A stretch of 64,000 nucleotides of DNA. Origin: Saturnia japonica. Taxonomy: Eukaryota; Arthropoda; Insecta; Lepidoptera; Saturniidae. The stretch spans positions 7,130,001 through 7,194,000 of the forward strand of contig CM065310.1 in assembly GCA_033032175.1 (NCBI GenBank), read 5' to 3'. Of this stretch, positions 46,494 to 57,578 are shown piece after piece (position 1 is the first letter of the stretch; the number at the start of each line of letters is the position of its first letter). The notes under the pieces are model-generated. The model was not told the origin of the DNA and did not search any database. It saw only the letters and a program-made list of their open reading frames with translations. The position numbers and the translations under genes are program-made.

Positions 46494-46686
46494 ATTTCTC
46501 AGTTGGGTGTACCGTATACATCGTTGTTATATCGCGCCAATTTACGATCGCCAAAGCTTGGTCGGATATCTAACAAGGCCACTGCGGTAATCGAATTATC
46601 TCCGACGTCAACCGGCACGAGCACGACTGTGGGTACTGGATCGAAACAGTTGTCATTTTCAACCCTGTACTGCACCGAGATTAATG
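46494..46686 (+). other. Candidate coding exon, unknown gene
   Basis: A 193-bp GC-richer segment after an acceptor-like CTCCATTCAACAG and before a weak donor G|GTATAA. One frame is open throughout and reads 64 codons, with RSPKLGRISNKATAVIELSP and a Ser/Thr-rich TSTGTSTTVGTGSKQ. Codon use includes many CG-containing codons, unlike the AT-rich chance frames around it. No start codon, so an internal exon would be implied. The family is unknown; it could also be part of an unrecognised element. Confidence 0.35.
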
Positions 46687-46724
46687 GTATAATATTTTTT
46701 TATAGTATAATTTTAGTAATTTGA

Positions 46725-47045
46725 TTTAACCCTTTACGGATGAATTTGGCGCCGCAAAAAGCACTTGCCAGTGTCAAATGTTTCTAAGCCTTCGTAGTAA
46801 TAGGTATTTCATACAAAGTGACGTCTAGCAAGATGGTGGCTCTCTTATTAGAACGATGTAGGGAGTTTTTTTGAGATCCCAAAATGCATGCTTTTTGCTT
46901 TATATTTATAATCCAAGTCACTTATGCACAACAACCAAACTATATCACGCAAAATGCCACCAATATTACATAATATAATGGTCAAAAAACCTAAGTTAAT
47001 GAATTAAAAATAAAAACCACAACGTGTCACTTTAAGATCCCGCCA
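46725..47045 (+). mobile_element. Repeat family C, most complete copy (MITE-like)
   Basis: Begins TTTGGCGCCGCAAAAAGCAC and ends ATCCCGCCAAAAACTCC, so the ends carry a short inverted TTTGGCG. The order of blocks matches the inverted copy at 60,650. No coding capacity. Confidence 0.55.
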
Positions 47046-48062
47046 AAAACTCCCAAAGAAAAATTGTCATATATTAACTTTCTATTTAATTAGTAAATTA
47101 CAGCTAAAATTAAAGATATTGCAAAGTTTATTTTTCAAACGAGTCTTCTAAAAATTATAACTAAATGAGTTACGGTGTTATTAATATTGGGTATTGAAAT
47201 AACAATATCAGTATTAAAAAAAGGAAATATTATAAAAATAGGTTGGTATATAACACTTACACAATAGTAAGGTTATACAGACGTAAATTTTTATCGAGAA
47301 AAAGAAGAAGAAATAGATACGATGATGGTTCAAACTTTCGTTACATAAAAATATCCTGATCAAACAAACCATAGCATGGTAGAAATGGTATCTCACCTAG
47401 CTATGTTCTTGTCCATATGGTATCCACCTCGGCAGCTGGAATTAGACCTAATTTTGGAGTTTACTCTTTAGAAATCAATCTTCATGTAAAAATCCCAGTA
47501 TGGTTTTATGGTTTCTAGTATCTCATGCAGGAATTATATTTCGCTTTTAATTACTTCAAATATACGTACACTTTAGTTTATTTTTTATTATATTAGTTTA
47601 AAGATGGCGCGATTTCTATTAATATTGTTTTATATTTATTCCATGACAATAAAATTGTACTTAGATAGTAAACTACAGTTGTGCGTCAGAACTGATACAT
47701 ATACCTTGTATATAACTTCTTTTCGCAGGTTTCGTATAGTTTTACAGGGAAATGCGCACGCACCAAGTGATGCAAGTGCGAAATGATGAAGTAAGCCTTA
47801 CAATACTGTACAGTGTGTTTCATTTAACAGACTTTTTTAACTATGTAAAATAATTCAACGTTGTATCTAAATTAAAATAATATTTATTTATACAAAGAAG
47901 GTAAATTAATTTTTACCATAAAATAAAACAGTAAAATGAAGCCACATTATTATCTTTGATGGCTAACTTTATCGTGTTTAAGACGCGGGATGAAATTTTT
48001 GGAGATATTTTTGTTTTATTAATCCTAAGACATATAACTTCTTATATGCTGAGACCGTAAAT
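47046..48062. other. AT-rich DNA with one splice-bounded pocket
   Basis: A 62-bp pocket at 47,729-47,790 lies between TTCTTTTCGCAG and GTAAGC. Otherwise nothing recognised. Confidence 0.35.
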
Positions 48063-48165
48063 GTAAATGAATGAATGAATACTTTATTGCTCTTTTAATT
48101 TGTACAATGGGGAGCTTAATGCTATAAAGCATTTTCTTCCGGCTAACCAGCGTGGCGGTAATGTA
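48063..48165 (-). mobile_element. LINE 3' tail (CR1/L2-like)
   Basis: The reverse strand ends in AAGTATTCATTCATTCA and contains GGAAGAAAATGCTTTATAGC and ATTAAGCTCCCCATTGTACA, matching the 3' end at 52,504-52,612 downstream of a LINE-like C-terminus. Confidence 0.6.
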
Positions 48166-49034
48166 GAAAAAATATTATTGTCGGTAGTCCAATAGAAAAT
48201 TAAATTTAAAAATTAAAGTCCACGTATTATTTTTTAGGTTTATAGGCGATGCTATTGTCCACTGTCAATCAACTCTATGAAAATTATGATTTAGGAGTAA
48301 TTTAATACTGATCTAGTCTTAATTAATGTGTATAAATATAGTCACTTCATAAAATTTTATAGGCATACATTAAGATAGAAGTAGCACATCATTAGGCACG
48401 GGCTAATGAGTCCGCACTCACCCTTGCGCGACTCGAAAGGGCGCCGCTGTGAATGTGTCGCTCACCGCTCACGCTGTGTTTCACTTAACGACGATGGGGT
48501 GCTCCACTAACAGAGTCACTTGATCCCTTTAACTATTTATGCTTCACTTGACACAAATAATCAGGTTTCTTTGATATTTTACACTATATTTAGACGATAT
48601 GGCTCTAATAAGGGAATGTTGAATGTTTTTTTTAATATATTTTAAATTGTTAATTATGAAATAACTTATGTGCCAGTCATATGCTATATAAAATACTCTG
48701 ACATATGCGATAGTTCTAAGTAGATAAATTACTTGTTATTTACATGTATTTAAGCCAATTTTCCCGAAAGAGATAATATAGCGTAATGATGTTCAATTGC
48801 GATATTAAATTAGTTATTTATTATTCTCAGATATTAGTATAGTTTTTCACCACAGATAAAAAATAGTTAAATATTATGTTTGTAATATCAACAGAATACA
48901 ATTAAATAAAAAGCTCAAGAAATAACTAAAATTTGTTTATTTACCCTATAATATTTTAAAAAATAGATGGTATAAAAAGAATTATTTGTAGCACAAGTAT
49001 TACTATAAAAAATTACCGAATCAATATTTTTTCA
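48166..49034. other. AT-rich DNA with a GC-rich pocket, no recognised gene
   Basis: The pocket at about 48,395-48,520 contains CTAATGAG at 48,403 and CGAAA at 48,434, recalling a hammerhead ribozyme core, but the stems do not pair properly. Confidence 0.35.
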
Positions 49035-49150
49035 ATGGTTATTAATTATGCAATTCTTGGTTTCTCGAATGCTATAACGATTTGAATGGATTAATAAATT
49101 TAGATAATGTTTTACTACCCAAGTTTAACTAGATATGTGTTTGTCAAGTA
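49035..49150 (-). repeat. Repeat family B fragment
   Basis: ATGCAATTCTTGGTTTCTCG, ACGATTTGAATGGA and CCCAAGTTTAACTAGATATG match the reverse of the copy near 30,040-30,190. Confidence 0.45.
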
Positions 49151-49176
49151 AAGCTTGGTATGTTAAATATTAGTTA

Positions 49177-49759
49177 GGGGCCATCCATAAATTACGTCAC
49201 ACGAATTACATGATTTTTTGACCCCTCCCCCGTCCTTGTCACAGTTGGTCACATTTGTGAGACCCCCCCCCCCCCTACCTAGTGTGATTTCACATATTTT
49301 GCAATTTTATAATTAGAAATTTATGAAATTAAAACAGCAGTGTTCGGAAATTATTTTAATTTCCATTTAAATTATTTTTCAATAAAATCGACATCAAATC
49401 AAACTAAGGTGAAAGTGTCAGAGTGAAGAGTTGTAAAAGTTGTTAAATAAAACATTGCTATATTCGAGATACAGAAGTCCAATTTAATTTTTTTCTCTGA
49501 TTATTTTGACTAGAGACTAGAGGGTTGAGATTTAGGGCAACGGAGGTTTTGAGGTTTGAATGGAAGGGAATACATTCTTTCGAGTTTGGGAGGTTTTCGA
49601 CTTAAAGAAGTTCTAATGTAGATAGATATAAAATATTATATTTTGAAAAAATGTGATGTCACAAAATTTGGTACCCCTCCCCACCCTTGTCACGCAATGT
49701 CACACTTCGTCGACCCCCCTCCCTCCCCTAAACGTGTGATGTAATTTATGGATGGCCCC
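49177..49759. mobile_element. Harbinger-type MITE with perfect borders
   Basis: A 583-bp element with 27-bp terminal inverted repeats (GGGGCCATCCATAAATTACG and onward, one mismatch between ends). It is flanked by the 3-bp duplication TTA at 49,174-49,176 and 49,760-49,762, the usual PIF/Harbinger target. Just inside each end is a C-rich block followed by CTTGTCAC; these two blocks are direct rather than inverted. No transposase. The superfamily is inferred from the TTA duplication. Confidence 0.75.
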
Positions 49760-49762
49760 TTA

Positions 49763-50845
49763 CTTAAAATAGATGATATCTACATTCATATTTCAGGTTA
49801 AATTTTATTGGTATTACAAGCAACATTAAGAAATATTCAAAACAAAATCAGACTTTCTAATGCTAAACGATACATTTAAATAATTATAAATTCCCTCATT
49901 TTTTGTTGTTGTTATTTATATACATTCCAATAGAGCTGTGAATTATATGAATAAATAATACATTAAAATAAAGTAAATAATAGATTAATCTTGTGCCAAA
50001 CAAAGTAACATACATAGTGTTAAAGACTGTTATATACACGGCTACAAAACTACGTCATATTGTAATAAGATAAACATCGTAGATCCGATGGTGCAGCGCT
50101 GAATCCGGCTAACTTCATTACCCGTTCTTTGTATTATTCAGATAACCTAAGTCTTTATTCCTTTGTTTCTGTACAAAGTACCTAAGTGTTTCATTCTCTG
50201 TGTAAGTTCTATTGTTAAATGTTTTACATCACTATGTTAACTGGTCTATTGGGAACGGAATGAAATGAAACGAGACTGTTTGGTTTTACTTTATGTGATT
50301 ACTCGTAACAACTGAGTTACACGGTTTCACCCGTGTTAAATTATTTGACCAACTATGCGCCGTTAGAGTCATAACGTGATGTCATATAGCTTATAACGTT
50401 CTACAATAAATAAGCTACAAAAAAACATTATTGCACACCAAATAAAAAAAACATACATGTATAGCTATTTAAATTATTCGTGTACAGTTAGGCGGCCTTA
50501 TCGCTTAGAGCGATTTCTTAAAAATGAATAAACAGAAATGAAACTTATATCACTAATATACAAATTTTACAATCAAATAAGACATAAATAGCAAACACAT
50601 ATACTAGATAAACAATAAATTATAAAGTTTGAACACATAACAAAAATACTACAATGATAATACTAATTAATAACAATACACACACAAACACACAAATGTT
50701 TTATCACTTTATCAGTAAGGTAAGTAAGTAAATACTTTTGCTAAACAAAAGCTGTAGGATTTTATAATAAATAAGTAATCTGACGGTAGTTACAATGATT
50801 ACCGTTTTCAAAAAAGCAAACAATTACTTCAGCTTTATAATGTAG
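49763..50845. other. AT-rich DNA without recognised genes
   Basis: Nothing recognised. Confidence 0.4.
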
Positions 50846-50983
50846 TAAAGTATGGATAATAAATTAAGTTAAAAGAATTAATGTAAATAGTATGTTTAAT
50901 TCCCATAATTATAATAAGTAATAAAGTATGCATAATAAATAAAGTTAAAAGAACTAATGTAAATAGTATGTTTCAATCACATT
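50846..50983. repeat. Imperfect tandem duplication, 86-bp period
   Basis: TAAAGTATGGATAATAAATT ... GTAAATAGTATGTTT at 50,846 recurs at 50,932 with a few changes. Confidence 0.7.
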
Positions 50984-51009
50984 ATGATAATAACTGTATG
51001 GTTATGTAA

Positions 51010-51273
51010 CAGGTTCTCAACCTCTATCAGTTCACAGCGCACTAACAGGTTTAGTATTTTGTAAGGGGTCAAAAATATGTGTATAATGGCACTAATCACA
51101 CACAAAAATAAAAACCATTTTTAGATTAATTTCATAACATGAGTGTCACTTAAATACATACGATTTTTTTTTAGTTTTAAGTCTCGGAGAATAGAAAACG
51201 GGAGTTGCGGCGTCCGCGCCCTTACCCTCGACGGCATTCCAGGGAGCCGCCGCACACACTTTGGGAGCCCCTG
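51010..51273. mobile_element. Possible hAT-type MITE
   Basis: Ends read CAGGTTCTCAACC on the left and, reversed, CAGGGGCTCCCAAAG on the right, like hAT termini. The interior is AT-rich then GC-rich. No clear 8-bp duplication, so the copy is old or the call is wrong. Confidence 0.45.
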
Positions 51274-51407
51274 CTCGATATTAATGTTTTTTTAATAGTG
51301 TCCCAATTTAATTAGTTATAAAAAAGCGCCGTCAAATAGTTAAGAATTCGTATATATACGATTTTTAGAATTCAATTAATAATCTGTATTTATTTTCTTT
51401 TATTTTA

Positions 51408-51625
51408 GTGCTATTTTTACCCGCCTGCGAAAAAGGAGTTATGTTTTTGCGCATCTGTATGTATGTATGTCTATTTTTGGTACAATCTGTGGCCTAAACG
51501 CCTTAATAGATTTCAGCATAAGAAATATCGTTAGATTCGTCTAGATTGTGGGAGTGAAATATGCTAAATATCATTTAAGTACAACGTCTGGGAATCAAAT
51601 AAAAAGCTATCAGGTTTTTTGTTTC
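51408..51625 (+). repeat. Lepidopteran-type interspersed repeat fragment
   Basis: CCTGCGAAAAAGGAGTTATG with a TATGTATGTATG stretch, CTAAACGCCTTAATAGATTT and TTAGATTCGTCTAG resemble a dispersed repeat I associate with moth genomes. Class unknown. Confidence 0.35.
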
Positions 51626-52126
51626 CTTTTTAATAATTTTCTATTGTTTTTTTTTTATTTTATGTAGTGACAGTAGTAATCAAACATATTTCCACAATTC
51701 TATCCGAGTTTAGAAACTGCCACTTCAGTGGAAACACATGCATGAGTGTTTGCCTCTATTTAATTTCTTTAAATCGTAGCACAAAAGCACAACCGTGTTA
51801 CTTTAAGATACTAAACAGTTACAATGCTGGATTTTCTATATTATCTGAATTCTACAAAGGTTTTCCGCTGACCACATTCAATTATATTTTCTCCCGCACA
51901 GGTCCCACATAATATATTCAAATCTAAAAAAATTAGAATTTTTAAAATTGAAACGAAAAACACTGTGTGCTTTATTCGCTATTGACATAAAACTTCTTTG
52001 ACCTTGTAGCAGATATTGTAAGTCCACTAATTATACGCTAATGTGCAATAAAGAAATTAAATCAATATTACGATAGTACTAAAAACTAAATATGTAGGTA
52101 CTTAATTTTAGAATTTACTTATATAA
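51626..52126. other. AT-rich DNA without recognised genes
   Basis: The 81-residue frame at 51,667 has no recognisable domain. Confidence 0.4.
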
Positions 52127-52405
52127 AACCCTAGATCTTCACACTATCTCCGTGTGATCCCCGAGCACAAATCAGCACTCTATACGAATTCCTTTACTAT
52201 ATCTGCCATACGACTGTGGAATGCGTTACCGCGTCATCTTCAAGACACTGAAATAATCACCAACTTCAAATCACAACTACACCGATATTTATATAATAAA
52301 CAAGGAACTAACAAGAGAGAAATTTCTGTATTTATAAATTGTGTATATACAATCTTGTATGTATTTATATTTATTACTATTATATTTCATTTATTTTTTA
52401 CATAA
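52127..52405 (+). pseudogene. LINE ORF2 C-terminal fragment (CR1/L2-like)
   Basis: The frame reads VIPEHKSALYTNSFTISAIR and then LWNALPRHLQDT followed by a basic FKSQLHRYL. That S-F-x-x-S-x-x-R-L-W-N-x-L-P ending is typical of the extreme C-terminus of CR1/L2-like and related LINE reverse transcriptases. Everything upstream is missing, so this is a 5'-truncated copy. The last 30 residues are hydrophobic AT-rich read-through and not meaningful. Confidence 0.65.
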
Positions 52406-52612
52406 TTATATTTTTTCATTTAAATTTTATAATTTTTCTAATTTTATATTTTTGAGTTTGCTCGTGTTTGTTTCTTTTTAAATTTCCTGTTGCACTACCA
52501 ACAATAATAATTTTGTCCACATTACTCCTGGTTAGTTGGAAGAAAATGCTATTTAGCATTAAGCTCGCAAATGTACAAACTAAAAGTGCAACAACGTATT
52601 CATTCATTCATT
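52406..52612 (+). mobile_element. 3' UTR and tail of the CR1/L2-like LINE
   Basis: GTTAGTTGGAAGAAAATGCT and ATTTAGCATTAAGCTCGC followed by ATTCATTCATTC match the inverted copy at 48,063-48,165. The simple repeat tail suits this LINE group. Confidence 0.6.
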
Positions 52613-53253
52613 ATTTACTGATAATATAATACATACAGTCATACTTACATCAAGCATTACAAACAAGTTAATTTAATTTTTAAAATAAATAAGTATTTTA
52701 TTATTACATAATATTTTATTGTAAAAAAAACTCCAGACTTTACTGAATGTTATTGCCGTCTGAAAAATATTAAATTTACCTTGAAGGCACTCTTAGAGAA
52801 GCTTTGCTTCAAAAATTCATTACCAAAAATCTAAAGTCGAAAGAAATATTACAAAAAGCAGAAATTCAATTAAGAGTTAATACCCCAACATACAGCTAAT
52901 TTTAATAATATAAGAGTGTCATCATTTTGTTAATTAGGGAACCAAGTTCTGCGGTTATCCCCGTCTCAGCTCGACGTAAGACAAAGTGCCCTGACCACAA
53001 ACCCACAATGTTTTACGTAATGACGGCCTATTTATAAAAAGGAAATCGATGTTGTTACCCAAAAAAGCTTTTAAATGATTGACGCAATTTATTTAAGTAA
53101 GAATTTCGCACCAATTGTAATGGTGAAAATTTTTCAAATAAATGTTTTGTTTTATTGTACCGGTTTATGATTAATTTTATTACATAGAACATAATTTTTT
53201 TTTTGTTTGATATAATAGTTTTCATAAAATATTATGCTATTTAGTATTAGTGT
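52613..53253. other. AT-rich DNA without recognised genes
   Basis: Nothing recognised. Confidence 0.4.
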
Positions 53254-53313
53254 GGACCTAGCTGAAAACCAGCACTATGGCAATTTGCCATAGCACATGC
53301 TGAGCTAGGGTCC
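53254..53313. repeat. Two-part hairpin, possibly a LINE 3' UTR structure
   Basis: Outer arms GGACCTAGCT and AGCTAGGGTCC pair with one bulge. Inside is the near-palindrome CTATGGCAATTTGCCATAG. Similar structures occur in 3' UTRs of some LINEs, but no LINE coding is attached. Confidence 0.5.
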
Positions 53314-53469
53314 TTGTCGATGTTGATTGCGGCATTTTGCTTTGCAACGTTGCAATATTATAATTTTTTTACGTAAGTAATACTCCAAACTATTGTAATT
53401 TCATGTTTGTAATAATTTCCGTGTTTTCACCATTTAATAAATTTGCTTTCTTTCTTTTTATTTAAGAAA

Positions 53470-53990
53470 CTAGCTGAGCCCGCGCCTTCGCTCACGTGGA
53501 TTACAGAATGCCCACGCGAATCTTGTTCCTCCGCTACCAGCTATTTTAAAGACAAAAATGCATATTGTGGGCGTTCCTTAGTAGATAGACATATACTCTC
53601 GCTGACTTTTTTATCAGCCGTTTCAATTTCCACAATTATTTAGTACATTAATTGGCTATAACTCTTATGGTTTACTCAGCGTAAGCTATTTAAGCACCCG
53701 ATATGATTCACCATGACTATTTTGTTTATTGTGCGGAACCCTAATTCTTTTTCTAAAATAAAAGTAGCCTAAGTTACTTCCTATGAAATCAGCTATCTAC
53801 CAGTGAAAGTTCTGTCAAAATCGGTCCAACCGTTTCGGAGATTATCCGGAACAAACAAACAGATAGACAGACAGACAGAAAAAATTTTTTAGAAATGGGT
53901 TTATATACATATACTTTCATATGCATTTAGTAAAAAGCTGTTATTTTGACATTACAAACAGACACTTCAATTTAATTAATTGTATTTAAG
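53470..53990 (-). mobile_element. Helitron-like family III copy
   Basis: Left terminus A|CTAG-CTGAGCCCGCGCCTTCG (the 3' end on the minus strand) and the same block order as the copy at 59,830 (CACGTGGATTACAGAATGCC ... CGGTCCAACCGTTTCGGAG ... ACACTTCAATTTAATTAATT). The TC start is mutated. Confidence 0.65.
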
Positions 53991-54019
53991 AAATTAATAC
54001 CTATCTGGATTAACGAGTT

Positions 54020-54125
54020 TTGCTTGATGCATTAAAAAACGCCCATGTACGTAAAGTTCGAATGTAAAACATCTTAATACGAAATTTCATCCAAATCGTT
54101 GGAACCGTTTCGAAGAAATACGTTT
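54020..54125 (+). repeat. Repeat family B-like fragment
   Basis: ATTTCATCCAAATCGTTGGA and ACCGTTTCGAAGAAA are shared with other family B ends. Confidence 0.35.
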
Positions 54126-56319
54126 ACCTATATTATTATTACATACTAATATCATATTACAAATTTACTGGGTTTTTTTCATCGTCACGACTAACCCTCT
54201 GAAACTATCGTAATGAATATTGGCATACTGGTAGCCTGAGACCCGGAAAAGAACGTAATATGAAAAAAATACAAGAATAGCTCACTTAAAAGTATTAGAT
54301 TAATTATTGCAAAAATCATAAGTAACAATATAACAATCTTAATTAAATTTCGTTTGCTGTAACTTAATTACATACCTAGATAAATATAATACAACAGTAG
54401 AAACTTCGAGAAAGAAAGAACAAAAATCTAACAAAAACATAATATTTTATCGAAGTATATTTTTAAAAATACGGAAGCATAACCAGATATAAAAGTACTA
54501 TAAAATATATAATAACATGATCACTAAAATAATTTCAAACCAAGCATTACCTCCGAAGTGTCGTTAAATCTCAGATTTACTATGCGATAATGTTTCCTCG
54601 TGGCTAATGTCCCTAAAACGTCTAACTTTACGTGACATACAGACACCAAAAACACCATACAAAACTTGTAATCAATTAAAATAATAGAAAAAAAAATCAT
54701 CATATTTTTATGCACCTCGAGTTCTAAAAGTAGACTTTACTAAAAATGCGATTCATACTAGACTTATCTGGTATATGATTAGTTTTTTAGCTGGTCTAGA
54801 CTAGTTAGGTCTTCGCAGAGTTGATTTGACATAATTTAAAACTGAAAATGCCATTAAATGGTTGTTTATGCTAAGTTGCCATGATCCAACATTTAGATTA
54901 GTGACTAGACTTCGAAAACCTTAGTTTAGAAGCCAATATCAATTGTTTTAAATAACCCAAACATATTCACTAATGTCACACTAATATCGCTAAGAAATAA
55001 ATTGTTCGGCGTTACCAAATATATTTTCGTGTGCTGTTGTTACTAGGATATATCCGAATTTATCACTTCGTGCTCTCAAAGTGTTTACAACTATTGAAAC
55101 ACATCTAAATGCACTACATTGTAAAGACGAAATGTATTAAGTAAGGTTTGAACTGAGTATCTAAAAATAACATGTAATATCAATGTACAAGTTTGATGTC
55201 ACTTTTGACGTTGAATACCGTTTGTCCTTATTCTGTCTTAAGTCGAGAATGATATGTTCCAGATAAAGAAAGACATAATAATATGTAAAAATATATGGAC
55301 GGGTCTTTATTGAAATTGTGAAATAGTATAAGATATGATATTAACTATAGCAAAATAAATGCACTCCAATTCGATACTTCGCGTGTTCTTTTTCGAAAAT
55401 AATGACAATACTTCCATGCATGTTTTGAGAAAAGATATTTATTTGGTGAAAAATATATTATTTTGATGACAGAACGAATTAAGTGACACCAATAGAACTA
55501 CCTAATATTATGACAAAAATATTTGATGGAAATAGATGTTATAATTAGGCGGTATATAACAATAACGAGTATAAACTTAGTGACAGAAAATGTTGTTGGC
55601 AATTTTATATAAAGGATTTTTATCGTTATAAAAACTTCGATCTGAAATTCAAAACCTAATGATAAAAACTTATGTATGTCGAGCGCAAAATTGTTTTCAA
55701 TTTAAATTGTAGTCTATTGCAGTATTTAACCTTTTCTATGCCTTTTAATTATTCTAAGCGCCTTACATTTCTTCACATAAGTAACATACGAGCCCAAGGT
55801 ACAAATAAGTAGCATTAGCTTACGTCCATGTACTAAATTTGTTATGATACGATATTAGGTAAATCAGCTTGGAGACGTTTTGCGTTTGTAGTAGTGTAAA
55901 CACAGAATGACTAAAACCGTTTATTTTAGGAAGTGAATAAGTTTTATAACGGTATATAAAAATATTACAACAGCTAAGTGGATGGAAACCAGCTGGCAGA
56001 TAGGAGAATAGATAGAAGTTATAAAAATGAAAATGTAGAAATATTGCTTTGAAAAACAAATGTAATAATTTGCCAAACCCTATTCAGGGTCCATATAATC
56101 GGATAATTTACTATATAAGAACAAATATACATACATGATGCAAATGGATAAATAAATATCTTTCATGAAGTAAAAACAAATACATATGTTTGTGTAGTTA
56201 TTAAAACATAAGTCATGTTGAGAAAATTTTGGGAACACTTCAAAATATGATCATTATTAAGAGCATACAATTTATACCAAAAACTGATACAAAATATACC
56301 TCTAAAACCTCAAAGTTTT
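54126..56319. other. AT-rich DNA without recognised genes
   Basis: Short minus-strand frames at 54,524 and 55,820 have no domain. Confidence 0.4.
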
Positions 56320-56480
56320 ATAAACAACTAAGGTGGCAGAAAAGCATACAGCTCGCCGGATGGTAAGTGACTACCATAGCCTGTGGATGCTTCTAACACT
56401 AGAGGTAACACAAGCGCGTTGCCGATCTTGAACCCACTTCCTCGAGGATCTCTGGAAACCCTACTTACCATAGGAACACA
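56320..56480 (+). repeat. Dispersed repeat (family E)
   Basis: GCTCGCCGGATGGTAAGTGA, CTACCATAGCCTGTGGATGC, AACACTAGAGGTAACAC and GCGTTGCCGATCTTGA match a very common lepidopteran repeat known to me from its GATGGTAAGTGATTACC core. Class uncertain. Confidence 0.45.
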
Positions 56481-56854
56481 ACACATAGTTATTTGAATGC
56501 GGTCTTCTGTAGGGTGGGTATTTTACCAGCCTAAAGAAGTTTCTCTGTGCTCTACCTCCCTTTAATATTAGGGAATGGTAATAAATTACATTCGAAATGA
56601 TATCCTTTATTATAAAGTAAATTTAAGTTAAAATCGTTTTAAGTTGGCAGTGCGAAGCGTATAAACTAAGTTCCGCTTAACTCGCTGGATAAGAGATTAA
56701 GTAGTTTCGGAATTAGCGCCAGACCGGGAATCAACTAAACAACCCATATATTTTCTACCTCATTTAACTTTGCCTGGGTCCGAACGATGGCGTAGATAAG
56801 TGCGGTCTCAGATTGAAATACGGCTAATTTCAGGAAACACTTAGTAATAGTCTA
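56481..56854. other. Unassigned DNA
   Basis: No coding sequence or repeat recognised. Confidence 0.35.
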
Positions 56855-57020
56855 CATTCAGGTTTCGTGGCTCAGTAAGCGCTACTACTGAGCCACAACT
56901 ACTACTGCAGTAGTTCCTATTTGTCACGAGTTCAATTCTCGTACATTATTTACATGTACATTAGTACACCTCTGCCTAACCTACATCCTAACCCTTCGAG
57001 AAATATAGGCTTGTTGATAT
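56855..57020 (+). mobile_element. tRNA-derived SINE
   Basis: A-box-like CGTGGCTCAGTAAGCG and B-box-like CGAGTTCAATTCTCG with an unrelated body. The stretch between the boxes contains an extra repeat of CTACTACTG, so spacing exceeds a tRNA's. Confidence 0.5.
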
Positions 57021-57111
57021 GTTATGTTATTATATTGTATTTTAATATACACCGCAAAGTTTATAATATTCATAATAATTATGGGGACAGAATTTCACAC
57101 AAGGCCATTAA

Positions 57112-57295
57112 ATTTCAAACTAAGCATAGCTTATATTATGGTACATGAACAGCTAATATAACATACATTTATAGATATTTAGCACTATACAGCTGCCAAA
57201 TTATGCTCATGACACATGTCAGTCATGTGCGGGGATCGAACCTGCAGCCTCTCGGCTCAATAGTAGGGCTCACTACCACTACACCACGTGAAATA
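57112..57295 (-). mobile_element. tRNA-derived SINE
   Basis: On the minus strand the A box GTGGTGTAGTGGTAGTGAG and B box CAGGTTCGATCCCCG are near consensus. The body contains GACATGTGTCATGAGCATAA and ends GTACCATAATATAAGC, typical of a moth SINE. Confidence 0.7.
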
Positions 57296-57356
57296 CTTAT
57301 AATATTCATTCAATTATAATTAAGATAATACAGCTTAATGCCATAAGTTCTCGCCT

Positions 57357-57430
57357 CCAAATCACGGTGTAGCTGTAAAAACTGTATGAGGCTTCAGGGC
57401 CCTTATGACTAACAGTAACTATAGATAATT
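57357..57430 (+). mobile_element. Diverged jockey-type LINE 3' end
   Basis: GTGTAGCTGTAAAAACTG, GGGCCCTTATGACTAACAG and a short A run resemble the 3' end of the LINE at 13,506-18,573 with many changes. Confidence 0.4.
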
Positions 57431-57555
57431 CTAAAAAAAATGTGTCTAGGTATGTAACGTCTGTTATTTGGGCTTTTTTATTAGTCATTGTTCATGTTAT
57501 GGCCAACGGTTTGATCCTACACGAGTTTATAAATTTAAAAAGTCTGTCTGTAAAA

Positions 57556-57578
57556 GTCTCTGGTAAAGTACCAGAGAC
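57556..57578. repeat. Perfect 10-bp hairpin
   Basis: GTCTCTGGTA, three bases, TACCAGAGAC. Function unknown. Confidence 0.6.

Noticed and set aside
48403..48438. Functional hammerhead ribozyme
   Set aside because: One conserved core base differs and stem II does not pair; listed only as a weak lead.
49260..49276. Standalone i-motif or G-quadruplex regulatory site
   Set aside because: The C run is part of the MITE's subterminal block; no evidence for a separate role.
57224..57292. tRNA gene on the minus strand
   Set aside because: Good A and B boxes, but it continues into a SINE body and lacks a matching acceptor stem.
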